A DNA stretch of 64,000 nt from Picochlorum sp. 'celeri' (lineage: Eukaryota; Chlorophyta; Trebouxiophyceae): positions 1,240,001-1,304,000 of the forward strand of contig JAACMV010000024.1 in assembly GCA_010909725.1 (NCBI GenBank), read 5' to 3'. The notes beneath the pieces are model-generated. The model was not told the origin of the DNA, made no database searches, and saw only the letters and a list, made by a program, of their open reading frames with translations. The translations under genes were made by a program, and so were the position numbers. This document shows, one piece after another, positions 28,901 through 39,778 of the stretch (the first letter of the stretch is position 1; the number at the start of each line of letters is the position of its first letter).

Positions 28901-29494
28901 CTCCCTGGCATCACTTGCACTGGCTACAGGCTATCCAGATATTTCGCTACTAGAGCAAAAGCCATACAAGAAAGGTACGCAGCTTGTTTTGCTTACATTA
29001 TTATCATACATCTGCCAAGAGTCTGCAGGAATCACTTTGGTCACGCAAATGGTGCAGATCACAACTTTGTAGACATCAATGGACCTCTCCCAAAACATAT
29101 TCTTGGCCAAGCTGCATTTCAGCTCATGGTCATGGCTTGGCTGCTCGGACCCGGACCAGATGTGTTAGGTATTGATCGACATATTGTTGGCAGTGGAGCC
29201 TCTGTACACCACACACTGGTCTTCAATTCATTCGTGATGATGCAACTGTTCAACCAACTGAATTCTCGACAAATTGAGGACTCAAGAAGCATTTTGGAGA
29301 ACATTCAGAACGAAACCTTATTTCAGTATGTCTTGGGCTGTGAACTGATCTTCCAATTCATCATCATTCAGTATGGAGGGCAAGTATTCTCGACAGTACC
29401 ACTCAGTCCAGCTGAATGGAGCATATCATTAGGCTTTGGAGCCATGTCCCTGTTGCTCAGAGAGGTCATCAGACGGATCTCACCAAAAGACTAA
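25939..29494 (+). CDS. P-type Ca2+-ATPase (PMCA/type IIB)
   Basis: Five exons with consistent phases: 25939-26753, 26827-27232, 27329-28035, 28118-28974 and 29058-29494. Introns are 73, 96, 82 and 83 nt. The product is about 1073 residues from the first ATG; starts at 26068 or 26137 are also plausible. Motifs are VDESHLTGESDEV, the ion-binding helix VVAIPEGLPLAVTISLAYS, the phosphorylation site CTDKTGTLTQN, KGAAEVILAKC, and the hinge TGDGTNDAPALR. The C-terminal helices carry LWVNLIMDSLASLALAT and HILGQAAFQLMVM. It exports Ca2+ from the cytosol. PEGLP plus the VNLIMD helix fit type IIB pumps; no calmodulin site is obvious at either end. The last acceptor (29057) was chosen because the earlier AG leads to a stop. 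Confidence 0.92.
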
Positions 29495-29619
29495 CGAATC
29501 GGTCATATTTAAATGTAAAACTTACTGTGTCAATCGACAGTGTTTGCCATAGAATGGACAGGCACGTCGTTTGAGTGCAGAATCTTTCAAATTCACAAAA
29601 ACCTCCCAAGGCATTAAGA

Positions 29620-31794
29620 ATGGAAAACGGGCATGTCAGTATGGACCATGGTGCAAAAATCGAAGATTTACGCCAGCATGTGTCTCGCCTGAGCAAAAGC
29701 TTTCTGGAACTGCGTTATCAACTGTCTCACGAGAGTGCAAAACTTTTGGCCTGTTTTCCTGAGAAAGAATGGCCAATGGATCAGGCAGGCCGCGTATTTG
29801 ATACGGTTGAAGATATTAAGATCAATAATGCGTGTCAATACTACTTGCAGTACCTGGCAGAACTGCAAGGTCTTGTCAAGTCTACAGAGAAACTGGTTAG
29901 GTTGGCTCAGCGGTCCTCTAAAAAGGAAGATGCGCGTGCTCTGCATATCGAGAACATCACAAATGCAGTAGATGCGTCAAAGAAATGCATGTCGTATGTC
30001 TTTGGTATGGATGAGCTGGCCAGCAAGGTTGCTGAGAATGGTATTGATTTGAAAGATACTGGCCATACTGTTAGACAAGGGGCAAAGGCAGTAGCAACCC
30101 AGACGAGGCATATCCTGTCCTTGTCGATTCAAAGATGCTTAGGAGAATCGAACTGGCCACCTCCGCTCCTTCCATCACAGAAAAATGCAGACAGAGGTGA
30201 TGAATGGAAAGGTTTTGAAGTGGCAGGAGATGCTGTGTTTGGCGAGCTGCAGCAGCTCCTGGTTCTCATGACATCGCTACAGATTGCTGTAGAATATTAT
30301 ACTTTTAGTAACTTGGATCAAACCTCAGATGTACGGGGGACAACCCTGTGGATTGCAGAGGAGTTTGCAGATCCAGTGAATGCTTGGTTGATGGCACATT
30401 TTGCACCAAAGATGGCAACATGCAGGCCTGAGAAGCCCGAGTGGTTATTTTCTGCTGCACTTCATGCAACAAAGGTGTGTATAGGGTACATGGATCTGTT
30501 TGATCCGTGCATAGAAGCTCATGGAATTCAGATGTATTTCCACATGGCTCGTGAATTTGCAAAGAGCACAATCTGTGGATTGCGAAACGTTGTCCGCGGT
30601 ATCTTCCTACCATTACTCTTTGATCAGAATGATGGTTCGTATATACTTCATTATGTGGACGAAGCTGTGAAGTTTGAGTCGAATTTCCTAGCACTGCGGG
30701 TTGATATGCTGCTTGGCGAAGAGGACAGTGATAACGCCAGCCATGCTGACTCCATGATTGAAGTCTTGTTTGACAACGAAGAATGGACAAGTGCTTGGAT
30801 TGATGCAGAGCAAGAAGAGGCGGAGCAAAGAATTAGAGGCTTGACAAATGATCCTCTGGGGTGGAAGCCAAAAGTGTATTCAGATGGGCTTGGAACAGAT
30901 GATGTCAGCACTGAGCATGTGGCGTCCTTGCACGAATTTTATCCACCAATTATCGTCACCAATTCTGTGGAGATATTAGTCGATCTCATGAGTCGGACAA
31001 AGTATATTCATTCTCCAGAGCACAAGTTGGTGTGGTGTAGGTATGTAGTGAAGGCAGCACTTGATACACTGTCACACCATTTCAAATCTGAAATTACACG
31101 GTGCGAGCAATTTGAGCACCTCATTGATGAGATTGGACTCCCAATCATAGGCGGATGCCTGAATGGATTGCATTATTTGGAGCATTTACTTCGAGAGCCC
31201 AGTGGCGTCCTGTTAGAGACATTGGCATTATCACCAGACATTGATCGTTTCTTGGAGAAGGAAACAAACACCCTTGCGATATTAAGACGAAAATGGACAA
31301 ACAAACTAGTCACGTTGGCCATGAAGTTCATATTTACCCGTTTCGTGCAGTTCCAATTGTCTCTTGCAGATGAGGATGATGGAGACTCCAGTATGAGAAT
31401 TATTGAGCTCAGAAATCAGATTTCAGCTCTTTTGAATGAATTGTCCAAGCATTTAGATCAAGTGATTTTCAGAGAAGCGTGGAAAGGGATAGCTATGACG
31501 ACAAACGATTCATTCGTGGAAGATATTCAGGCGCTGCAGGGCATATCAGCACATCACGTAACCAAGCTCTCGGAACACTTGGAGATTCTCACATCTGCGT
31601 TCTCTTCGTTCACTCGAAGACCAGAATCGTACTTTAAGCAATCAGTAGAATGTATCAGGCTCTTGTCCTTGGACAGACAGATGATTGAAAGGGCGCTTCA
31701 AATGGATTCCGCAGGAGATGACATACAAACGTTTCTGCACTTGCAGCACATTGCCGTCTCTGATGCGATCAAACTGCTCTCAAAGCGGGCGTGA
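29620..31794 (+). CDS. RINT1/TIP20 (MAG2-like) vesicle tethering protein
   Basis: From ATG 29620 (MENGHVSMDHG) the protein is about 724 residues; the frame is open 15 codons further without an ATG. It is all-helical. Features of the RINT-1/TIP1 family are present: an N-terminal coiled region, then WLFSAALHATKVCIGYMDLFDPCIE, HYVDEAVKFESNFLALR, and VVKAALDTLSHHFKSEI. The C-terminal region with VIFREAWKGIAMTTNDSFVEDI is the most conserved family line. RINT1/Tip20/MAG2 is a subunit of the NRZ/Dsl1 complex that tethers Golgi-to-ER COPI vesicles. No membrane segment is seen, as expected for a peripheral protein. Confidence 0.83.
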   Translation: MENGHVSMDHGAKIEDLRQHVSRLSKSFLELRYQLSHESAKLLACFPEKEWPMDQAGRVFDTVEDIKINNACQYYLQYLAELQGLVKSTEKLVRLAQRSSKKEDARALHIENITNAVDASKKCMSYVFGMDELASKVAENGIDLKDTGHTVRQGAKAVATQTRHILSLSIQRCLGESNWPPPLLPSQKNADRGDEWKGFEVAGDAVFGELQQLLVLMTSLQIAVEYYTFSNLDQTSDVRGTTLWIAEEFADPVNAWLMAHFAPKMATCRPEKPEWLFSAALHATKVCIGYMDLFDPCIEAHGIQMYFHMAREFAKSTICGLRNVVRGIFLPLLFDQNDGSYILHYVDEAVKFESNFLALRVDMLLGEEDSDNASHADSMIEVLFDNEEWTSAWIDAEQEEAEQRIRGLTNDPLGWKPKVYSDGLGTDDVSTEHVASLHEFYPPIIVTNSVEILVDLMSRTKYIHSPEHKLVWCRYVVKAALDTLSHHFKSEITRCEQFEHLIDEIGLPIIGGCLNGLHYLEHLLREPSGVLLETLALSPDIDRFLEKETNTLAILRRKWTNKLVTLAMKFIFTRFVQFQLSLADEDDGDSSMRIIELRNQISALLNELSKHLDQVIFREAWKGIAMTTNDSFVEDIQALQGISAHHVTKLSEHLEILTSAFSSFTRRPESYFKQSVECIRLLSLDRQMIERALQMDSAGDDIQTFLHLQHIAVSDAIKLLSKRA

Positions 31795-31893
31795 TGCGCA
31801 TTATTAATGGTTAAAAATAATAAAAAGAGGTCATTTTTATGAATGTAATTCATGTACTGTGCGAGATTGATCCTTGTCTAGAGCAAAGTCACA

Positions 31894-34337
31894 ATGAGCA
31901 GTTCAGACTCGACAAAACGGGCGACCCTGGAGTCTGGAAGAAGAAAGGTGAGTCATGCTGCTGTTTGATGAGCTGATTTCCACACTTAATGGCCTAGCAG
32001 CCTCAAAACTCGAGGATAGACTGAACAGCCAGTTGTCAACCTAACTGCCTTTGATTTTTTTTACAGTTGGAGGAATTCCGTCGCAAAAAGGAGGCCGCAT
32101 TGGCTGGAAGAAAGTCTAGTATTTCATCACAATCTAAAACTGTAGATGAGAAAGCTTCTATTGAAGCATATGAACGGGAAGAAAGTTTGAAATCTCAAAT
32201 TGCAGAATTGCTCGGAAGCGTGGATGATCTGCATCGTTCTCTGCAGGATGAACGATATAATTCTTCAATGCTAGAGGAGACAATAGCAGAGCTCCGCAAA
32301 GAGGTTTCAGAGGCCAAATCTGCCGAGAATCAGGAAGGGCTGCTGGCTGACCTGGAACAGGCCAAGGCAAGCCTTGAGGCTGAGCGAGACGCTCTTCTTT
32401 CAGAGCTGGAAAATGCCAAGGAGCAAGTTTCAGAGGTTGAGGATATGAAACAAAGAATGCTTGAAATGGAGACTGAGATTGATGCGGTGAGAAGAGCCCA
32501 TGAATCTGATAAGGAAGTGATGGGCAATCTGGTTGCCAAAAATGAAGAGCTGGAGGCGGTTCACGATCAATTGGCGTTGAAATTGAGAGACTCGGATATT
32601 GAATTTCAGGAAGAAATAGAAAGGTTGCGAGAGGAAAACGAGTCGCTGAAAAGTGCCATGGCTAGTAATGAAGTTGATGCAGGGAATCTGCAAAAGCTGG
32701 AGGCAATGCTTGCTGAATCTTCAGGCCGGCTGTCAGATCTCCAGGTTGAGAACGAGACACTGCAAGCACAAGTAGAAGAGCTTTCAAATGTTCAGCAGTC
32801 GTATGAGCAGGCTCGATCGGAATTGAGCAGTGCGTTGGAAGTTGTTTCTGCTCGTCAACATGAGATTGATGAACTTCGTGCAGAATTGAAGGAGATTGCA
32901 GAGTCAGAAGATCATGAAGAGTCATTAAAAGAGCTTCAAGAGCGATATGACGCATTGGCAGCAGAATTTGAAAAGAAAACAGCAATGCTTGTGTCGAAGG
33001 AGGATGAGATTGAAAGAATGGTTCAGAATGCTCAATCAGCATCTGAAAGCCTGGCGACAGAGAAAGAAAGCCTGGCAAATGAACTTGATCAAGTTTCAGA
33101 GGAAAAGGCTTTGCTGATGCAAAAAGTGTCCGAGTTGCAGGACAAGCTACAGGGAGATGCATCTCTCCAAGAAGCAGCAGCAGAAAAAGATGGCATGATT
33201 AACCGCCTGCAAACTGATCTGGACCAAGTCATGAATCAACTCGAGCGTGTGTTGGAAGAAAAAGAAGTTCTTGATAACCAGAATAAGGAAATTTTGGAGT
33301 TGACAGAGATAGCGCAGTCAAAGGCTGAACAGCTTGAGGCAGATCTGGTTGATGCTGGGAATGTAGCAGAGGAAGCTATCACCCAAAGAGAGGAGATCTC
33401 TCTAAAGTTACAAGCCTTGAATGAAAACTATGAGGCGTTACGTCTCCAGAAAGATGGCCTTGCAGAGGAAAATGAGAATCTGAGATCCCAAGTTGAGAGC
33501 CTGGAATCTTCTGCCCCAACAGAAAAGATTGGAGAACTGGCAGATGCTCTCGAGCAAGAGAAAACCCACCGACAGCAGCTTGAAGTCGAAATCGAAAGAT
33601 TGAAAGGACTGGAAGTAACATTTAACTCACAACTTGAGGAGTATGAAACAAAATGTGAGAGTGCTGAAAGCAAATCCCGGGAACTGCAAAATATGGTGGA
33701 TAGCCTGAAAACTATGGAGGCAGAGCTACGACAACAATGCGCTGGAATGGAAGGACAAATTGCTGATCTGACTACTCAATTGCGACAAAACGGGGAGGAT
33801 TCGGCATATGAAGAGGAAGCCAAGAGATTGACACAGGCAAACTCAGTGCTCCAGACTGAATTGCAGACTGTCCGGAACGAGCTTACAAATGCTAAATCAC
33901 AGATATCAGAGTTGGCAGAAGTAGCTAAACAAAATGCTTCAAATGCACCAGCTCGGCTGGAGCAGCAAATGGCTGCAATCAGGGAGGAGTTGGAGAGCAC
34001 CAGAGAACAACTCAGCACAGAGAAGAGAAGGACATCCCAGCTTGAAGATTTTCTTGCACGGCAGAAGAAAGATTCCGAAGCAACATCTGCTGGATCTGGC
34101 AATAAAAAAGAGGATGATGTAGCTGATATGGAAGCGGCCGCTCTGGCAGGCGGAAGTGCATTCAAGCCAATTGTTGGCCTGATTCGAAGCTTGCCAAGTC
34201 CTTTTGGCAACAACAGCATACTGACATCTGCTGCATTACAAGTTGACAAAGCTGTCGTGGCTCTAGATGCTCGACCGCAGTATAGAGCATTGGTTATCGT
34301 TTACTTTTTCATTCTTCACTTCCTGGTGCTCATGTAA
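31894..34337 (+). CDS. Tail-anchored golgin-type coiled-coil protein
   Basis: Exon 1 at 31894-31947 (18 codons) joins across a 119-nt intron (GTGAG...TTTTTTTTACAG) to exon 2 at 32067-34337. The long frame itself begins with TTG, so the small exon supplies the start. The product is 774 residues. Almost the whole length (about 40-690) is heptad-rich Glu/Leu/Lys coiled coil, with the end RPQYRALVIVYFFILHFLVLM as a C-terminal membrane anchor. The Tyr and His inside the anchor are shared with golgin-84, giantin and CASP. It is probably a Golgi tether; the exact orthology is open. Its stop codon is only 13 bases from the convergent gene. Confidence 0.75.
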
Positions 34338-34350
34338 TTCATTTGAGGTT

Positions 34351-35739
34351 TCAATGTTTAAAGGGCAATCGTCTCAAGACAACATCACACGAATTCCATA
34401 AACAACCCAACTCGGCAGCAAGAGATGTGAGTGCAAATGTCAAAGTACTCCATTCTGCTGTATTTTCCGTTCTCGAACTGCTGCCATCAGAGATACCAGA
34501 CTGGGCAGCAGAAGATTCAGCAGACTCCTCTATAGAGAAAGAAAAATCTCTTTCCAAGTCCCTAAGCGTGGAGGAAAACCGCTGATACTTTTCCAAAGAT
34601 TGTAGACGACCATTTACCCCCATATCTTCCCAATTACGAACGGAATGGATCATGTCCAGCAGAACTTTTGAATCCAGACTACGGTGCATTGGGAATTGAT
34701 TTTGAATCTCAACCACAACCCCTCTCATCCTTTCTCCTATATTCCTCAATACCGCAGTTTCTTTTTCTTGTAGTTCTACATCACTATCACAAACATCGTG
34801 CCAATCTTCTAGGGCCTTTTCGACAGTGAATAATCCTCTGGCCACACGCCGCACTGCATTTGCCATGTCACACAAATCCTCCGAAGGCAAATGCTTCACA
34901 GCTGACAAAGAATCCGCCCTAAAAGTCAACCGAGGGGCTAGAACCAACTGATTTTTAGATGTACAAGAGATCAAAACCTCTGCTGCTGACGCCTGCAAAT
35001 TATCCTCCATCTTTGATAAACTCTCATACATCTCAGTTAGTGCATTCTCCATATTCCTAGCACTAAACTCCTCGCGTCCCATCAAAGGCGTTTCTATATC
35101 GTGCCCAACCAGATCATCATCCTCCACAGAGAGATACTCTTTCCACACACCTTTGATCAGGTACAAAATGTTTTCCAACGCATCATCCATATTATGTAAT
35201 GACTCCACAGTAGCACTCTTTGGAAAAATCACCACTGACAAGAGCAACATAATCAGCACGCCCAACAGTATGCCAGAAACTCGTGCTATGGCAAACAATT
35301 CTACATCTTTTCCCGTCTCCGCAGCAAATGTAATGAGCAACAGTGTGATGACAAACAGCTTGGCTGATGTATTAAGTTTCCATTTCTTCCCATAAATGAC
35401 ACTCAAACCTGCGAATAGTCCTGCAGACAAACTCATGAAAATGCCATCTGTCACTTCCCCAAACACATGCAGACCAAGCTGATGTACAACATAGCCTACG
35501 CTGCCTCCAAGCACTGTACCAACCAGCCTTTCTGTACCTACTTGACTAGCTTCGCCAAGTAACGGATGAGCCACAATGGCAGCCGTGATGGCTGCCCATT
35601 TGCATGCACCCTTTATTTCATCGCTATAGACCAGATGCTCTGGGCCTATCACACCAAAACCGACGAGGCAAGGCAAGGTCACACCCAGAACAAGCCTTAA
35701 ACTTCGCCTCAGATGCTCGGGTTTCGTCGTCGGAAGCAT
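34351..35739 (-). CDS. ALMT/FUSC-family membrane protein (anion channel-like)
   Basis: A single exon of 462 residues. The N-terminal ~180 residues hold about six hydrophobic helices with GACKWAAITAAIVAHPLLGE, GTVLGGSVGYVVHQLGLHVF and GLFAGLSVIYGKKWKLNTSAKLF. These match the fusaric-acid-resistance/aluminium-activated malate transporter superfamily. The last ~270 residues are a soluble helical domain with acidic patches, as in plant ALMT channels. These conduct malate or other anions across plasma or vacuolar membranes. Orientation and substrate cannot be read from sequence. The stop lies 13 bases from the end of the golgin gene. Confidence 0.75.
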   Translation of the reverse strand: MLPTTKPEHLRRSLRLVLGVTLPCLVGFGVIGPEHLVYSDEIKGACKWAAITAAIVAHPLLGEASQVGTERLVGTVLGGSVGYVVHQLGLHVFGEVTDGIFMSLSAGLFAGLSVIYGKKWKLNTSAKLFVITLLLITFAAETGKDVELFAIARVSGILLGVLIMLLLSVVIFPKSATVESLHNMDDALENILYLIKGVWKEYLSVEDDDLVGHDIETPLMGREEFSARNMENALTEMYESLSKMEDNLQASAAEVLISCTSKNQLVLAPRLTFRADSLSAVKHLPSEDLCDMANAVRRVARGLFTVEKALEDWHDVCDSDVELQEKETAVLRNIGERMRGVVVEIQNQFPMHRSLDSKVLLDMIHSVRNWEDMGVNGRLQSLEKYQRFSSTLRDLERDFSFSIEESAESSAAQSGISDGSSSRTENTAEWSTLTFALTSLAAELGCLWNSCDVVLRRLPFKH

Positions 35740-35966
35740 CTGATGTTTATATCATCTTTTTTATTAATTTTTCAGGACACATCCTAGGGTGATATCGCTC
35801 ATGGCATGTCCATGGGAAAAAGAAGGAAATACGACTGCTGCTGCTGCCAGGGCCAGGAAAGGAAATATGACCTCCATGTGGGTGATGGTATTGATGTGAC
35901 AATTGCTCGAACAGAGATATCTTCTCTTTGGTGAGTGTCATGATGAGAGATCTCCTATCATCATCA
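35740..35966. other. Spacer between channel and protease genes
   Basis: About 230 bases holding the channel promoter and the 3' flank of the first protease. A frame read from the protease strand is short and unsupported. Confidence 0.3.
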
Positions 35967-36812
35967 TCATCCTGGTCTAGATACCACAGCATCAATCCAT
36001 TCTCTTGTGGCAGCAATGGATGTATAGACACCCGGAAACTTCGAATTTCCACATGCAACCGACCAGCTGTTGACAGCTGCAAGGAATGCGTTCGGGCCCT
36101 TTCTCGCGATGAGTGGACCTCCTGAATCCCCTCGACAATAATCCCTGCCGTTGATCAGATCCCCTGCACACAGCATGGCATCAGTGATCTTTCCATAGGA
36201 CAAGAAGGATTCACCCCATTGCTGGCATATTGACTGAGGAATACGAGATACCCGCGCTTCCATCAATTCATCTGATAGTTTATTCTGCTGAAAGTACAAA
36301 TCACCCCATCCGGCGATGTACAGTTCCCGCTCTTGAGACTTTTCCAAGGGTCCATACCCTATTGGAGCTGCATCTGTCAGATTCCTCTCTAGTATCAGAA
36401 TGGCGATATCATAATCATACCATGCAGACTGATTAAATTCTGGATGTATAATGGACTCCTTTGTTCGAATGAGTGAGTCAAAACGTTTTTCCTGCACATT
36501 GGCCGAGGAAATCACAGAGGGTGTCAGGATGGCCACGTCATCCACTCCTCTGCCTGGCCGTGTCACACAATGCGCCGCTGTCAAGGCAATATGGGGCTTA
36601 ATTAATGTTCCTCCACATGTGTGGGCTCCATTTGAGTTTCTAAGAGATACAAGAAATGGATATTCTGCTGCGTCTACTTGTTGACCGTTTACCACCTGGA
36701 GTCGTCTTCCGTCTCGTTCAGGCGTCTCCAATGCTCGTATCGCTCGACAGGAATGACAATAATACATCAAAATGAAACATGTACATATGTGTGAGGTTTG
36801 GAGTGAAATCAT
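35967..36812 (-). CDS. Trypsin-like serine protease 1 (family S1)
   Basis: I take the ATG at 36812 (MISLQTSHICTCFILMYY), since the frame upstream has only a TTG; this gives a signal peptide and a protein of about 281 residues. The catalytic triad is complete: TAAHC, WYDYDIAILIL and GDSGGPL. The residue six before the serine is Asp (RDYCRGDSGG), so it should cut after Arg or Lys. The mature N-terminus is VVNG, but the residue before it is Gln (RRLQ/VVNG), so activation by a trypsin is not obvious unless cleavage occurs at RR. It is the first of three tandem family members on this strand. Confidence 0.9.
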   Translation of the reverse strand: MISLQTSHICTCFILMYYCHSCRAIRALETPERDGRRLQVVNGQQVDAAEYPFLVSLRNSNGAHTCGGTLIKPHIALTAAHCVTRPGRGVDDVAILTPSVISSANVQEKRFDSLIRTKESIIHPEFNQSAWYDYDIAILILERNLTDAAPIGYGPLEKSQERELYIAGWGDLYFQQNKLSDELMEARVSRIPQSICQQWGESFLSYGKITDAMLCAGDLINGRDYCRGDSGGPLIARKGPNAFLAAVNSWSVACGNSKFPGVYTSIAATREWIDAVVSRPG

Positions 36813-37095
36813 TTTGAATTGCAACTGTGTAGCTCTAGGACAGATTGGTCATACGAGTCCAACCTTCCAGGACTGGTCTCCATGGACATGGCACCAATAT
36901 ATATATATGTGCCCACATGTCGTCACCCAAAGGTGTCTCTCTCCTCTCTGGTGTTCGAACAGGTGTGGCTTAAAATCTTGATATACACTCCAACGAATTC
37001 CTTTACATGGTCATGAATGATATTGCTTTAGAAACATATGTGTCACGAATTCAGAGACAGGTATTGACAAGTGATTACCAATGAAATGCTTATTA
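36813..37095. other. Spacer between proteases 1 and 2
   Basis: About 280 bases, the promoter of protease 1 and the 3' flank of protease 2. A short ATATATATATG run lies near 36898. No coding frame was recognised. Confidence 0.3.
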
Positions 37096-38052
37096 TTACA
37101 ATCTTCCTTCTTCTTCCCATCTGTCGAGATAACTTTGAATCCACTCGTAAAAGTATGGAACAGAAGAATACACGCCTGGAAGGCCGATGCGGCCACAGCC
37201 AATCCCCCAACTGACAACACCTAGAAGTGTCGGGGTGTCATTCTCATCCATGAAAATCAGGGGACCTCCCGAGTCTCCCTGGCATGCATCTCGGCCATTG
37301 ATGAGATCACCCGCGCAGATCATATTTTCTGTGATTTTACCGTATCCTAGAATTTCGTTGCACTTTTCATTGTCCACGAATCCAACCTCGGCCTGCATCA
37401 GGAATGGGCTGACAGTTGCAGCATTCTCAGACCGCAACCCCCATCCAGCAATTTTCAATACAGCATCTGATGGGACACTTGTTCCGGCAGGAGCCATAGG
37501 TATAACTTGAATGCCTTGCAGTGGTTCATTAAGCAGCAAGATGGCAATGTCGCTGTCATGTGTTGCAGCATTATATCCTCCACGTACAACAGAGGCCTTG
37601 GTTCCTACTGTCTTTGAAGATCCCGATTCCACGTCTGTGCTCGTCATGACCAAGGGGATATCTGAACCTCTGCTTCGAACCGGCTCAATGCAATGAGCAG
37701 CAGTCACAATCACTTTGGGGTGCACAATGGAGCCAGCACAATAATGTTGTGAGCCAATTCTCAGGGACACCAGGAATGGATAGTCTTCGGCATTCGCAAC
37801 CTCCCCGTTGATGATTCTGGATTCAAAATTCACGTCAAGCGAGTCGTCATTATTATCCAAAACAATGTCGCCAAAATACGTTGTCAGTCTAGATTTTGAT
37901 GGCTCGCGTCCTTGCTCCGCTTGGGGGCTGCCCAACGCGGAGACAATATCGTCTCTCTGACCCGCAGATGTGTGAACGAGCAGGGATACTCCAAGGCATA
38001 TATATATAATGTTGGTTAAAAAGTTTCTGAATGCTTTATTCGCCATCGCCAT
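37096..38052 (-). CDS. Trypsin-like serine protease 2 (family S1)
   Basis: A single exon of 318 residues. Signal peptide about residues 1-31 (MAMANKAFRNFLTNIIYICLGV...), a propeptide of ~45 residues, then an SR/IINGEVANAEDYPFLVSLR activation site with Arg at P1, so classic trypsin-type activation. The triad is VTAAHC, THDSDIAILLL and GDSGGPLI, with Asp at the base of the specificity pocket (GRDACQGDSGG). Nine or so cysteines fit the family disulfides. Secreted. Closest in layout to protease 1 (shared CAGDLINGRD line), pointing to local duplication. Confidence 0.92.
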   Translation of the reverse strand: MAMANKAFRNFLTNIIYICLGVSLLVHTSAGQRDDIVSALGSPQAEQGREPSKSRLTTYFGDIVLDNNDDSLDVNFESRIINGEVANAEDYPFLVSLRIGSQHYCAGSIVHPKVIVTAAHCIEPVRSRGSDIPLVMTSTDVESGSSKTVGTKASVVRGGYNAATHDSDIAILLLNEPLQGIQVIPMAPAGTSVPSDAVLKIAGWGLRSENAATVSPFLMQAEVGFVDNEKCNEILGYGKITENMICAGDLINGRDACQGDSGGPLIFMDENDTPTLLGVVSWGIGCGRIGLPGVYSSVPYFYEWIQSYLDRWEEEGRL

Positions 38053-38390
38053 CGATTATCTAGGGTGATTCTGAGGATGCTGTTATTCTTGTATGCGTGA
38101 CCCGGGTATCCGCGTTCTGAGAATGAATTCCTCGTAATTGTTTATTCTAGCTTATTATACTCATCCAATATATGCATTAAATATCACAACATGATTGCAC
38201 GGTGCAATTTGTTAACAAAACGTCTGTCGAGGATTCTAGGCGGTTTTCTTGTCGGAACTCCGATGTCGACTGTCCGGGATTCCGGTTCAAAAAATTCGAC
38301 CGCCGTGTGCGCGTGAAACCAGCAGTTTCCGTAGCACGCCCTCATCGGCTGCTCGTGTTACACGATAGTATGTAAGTATTTCTATGTTTC
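38053..38390. promoter_or_regulatory. Protease 2 promoter region
   Basis: About 340 bases between two minus-strand proteases. It holds the promoter of protease 2 and a GC-richer stretch near 38215-38350. No coding frame or repeat was recognised. Confidence 0.3.
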
Positions 38391-39491
38391 TTATAGTACT
38401 CTACTAGGGACGTCCACACTTTCTTTACGAGTCTCACTGCAAGGACGTCCGATAACCATACAATCCTGCTGCACATAATACCTATCTGGGTTTGGTTCCA
38501 TGCATGATCCAGTGGGATCCAGCACTGCTGAGCGGGGTGATATAAGGCCCTCTTCTCTGATCAATGATGATGCATATTTGATATTCTTTGCTTGATCGAA
38601 GCAAGAGAGATATGGCTTAAGCATGTCCACGTACTCAATCTGCTCGTTAATCCAATCTCGATACGCTGCGACAGACGTGTAAACTCCTGGGTATCCGGGC
38701 TTGCCACATCCGTCTCCCCAGCTCACAACACCTACCTGAACTGGCGACTGTTTAGATTCATTCTCGGGATAAAAGTACACCAATGGACCACCTGAGTCTC
38801 CACCACAACTATCAGGGCCTCCTTTTTGGATGGGATATGAGCCAGCGCATATCATCCCCGACTGCAGAATTGTGGGATCATATGACGAGCTTTTCTGGCA
38901 CTCTTCCCTGTCGTAGAAAGTCACCTGCGCGCTCAAAAGATTATCGCTTGGCCAGAGACCATCTGTGGTTTCGAGTCCCCAGCCATATACAGACAGTGTC
39001 TCAGAGGATGAGCCTGACTCTAATTGCTCCAGGAACTCTTCATCTGCCAATTGTATTGTCTGTGTGATTCCGTTCAAATCGCGAAGAGGCTCGTCAAAGA
39101 ATAAAAGTGCAATATCTGATTCAATGCTTTTGCTATTGTAATTCCTATGTACAACAGAGAGCTTGGGTCGATACATTGTCTCCAGAGTATACTGTGACTC
39201 TGCAATGTTATGATTTCCTAGCGCAACGTATGGCAACGTTGTATCATACCACTCCAATTTTTTCCTTGGTGCTATGCAATGAGCTGCTGTTAGTATGACG
39301 TCCTCTCGAATGAGTGTCCCTCCACAAATATGAAATGCTGTATCATCACGAAGGCTGGCAATCCAAGGCACATCATATTTCACTTCAAGGCCTTGAATGA
39401 TTCTTGCACTCTCCTGCTTGAGCAATCGACTTTGAGCTGGTGTACAAAATCCATGGATCACAAGAGCAATCAAAAATGCTAGTGCACGCAT
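38391..39491 (-). CDS. Trypsin-like serine protease 3 with C-terminal extension
   Basis: The best start is the ATG at 39491 (MRALAFLIALVIHGF), which begins a clean signal peptide; an earlier in-frame ATG at 39584 would bury it. The protein is then about 366 residues. The activation site is AR/IIQGLEVKYDVPWIASLR. The triad is LTAAHC, SIESDIALLFF and GDSGGPLV, with Asp at the pocket base (PDSCGGDSGG), so trypsin specificity. After the catalytic domain an extra ~80 residues (from about 285) carry four cysteines (LSCFDQ, GSCMEP, QDCMVIGRPC), an unassigned extension absent from proteases 1 and 2. Confidence 0.88.
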   Translation of the reverse strand: MRALAFLIALVIHGFCTPAQSRLLKQESARIIQGLEVKYDVPWIASLRDDTAFHICGGTLIREDVILTAAHCIAPRKKLEWYDTTLPYVALGNHNIAESQYTLETMYRPKLSVVHRNYNSKSIESDIALLFFDEPLRDLNGITQTIQLADEEFLEQLESGSSSETLSVYGWGLETTDGLWPSDNLLSAQVTFYDREECQKSSSYDPTILQSGMICAGSYPIQKGGPDSCGGDSGGPLVYFYPENESKQSPVQVGVVSWGDGCGKPGYPGVYTSVAAYRDWINEQIEYVDMLKPYLSCFDQAKNIKYASSLIREEGLISPRSAVLDPTGSCMEPNPDRYYVQQDCMVIGRPCSETRKESVDVPSRVL

Positions 39492-39778
39492 CCTTGGGAG
39501 GCATGCACGTACAAATGCTGTGATTGGGCCCTTTTTTGCCAGCACACTGGGGCAATGGCCCGGATTTGAAAAAATGGTATGCAATGCTGCTCTACCTCAA
39601 TGGCATAATAATTCGCTTAAAAATTCTGGCAATCATAAATAAATTAATGTCAACTGATAAGTCGAGGTCATACATCATGCAATGTTGATGCACTGAAATT
39701 GCCCGGGAAGCTGGCAGCCATGTTTGTTCCCCCAAGGGATTTGGCCTAGGACTATCAAAAATGTGTCGCAGGCAAGAT
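39492..39778. other. Spacer between protease 3 and SUV3
   Basis: About 290 bases with the protease 3 promoter and the SUV3 3' flank. Nothing else was recognised. Confidence 0.3.
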
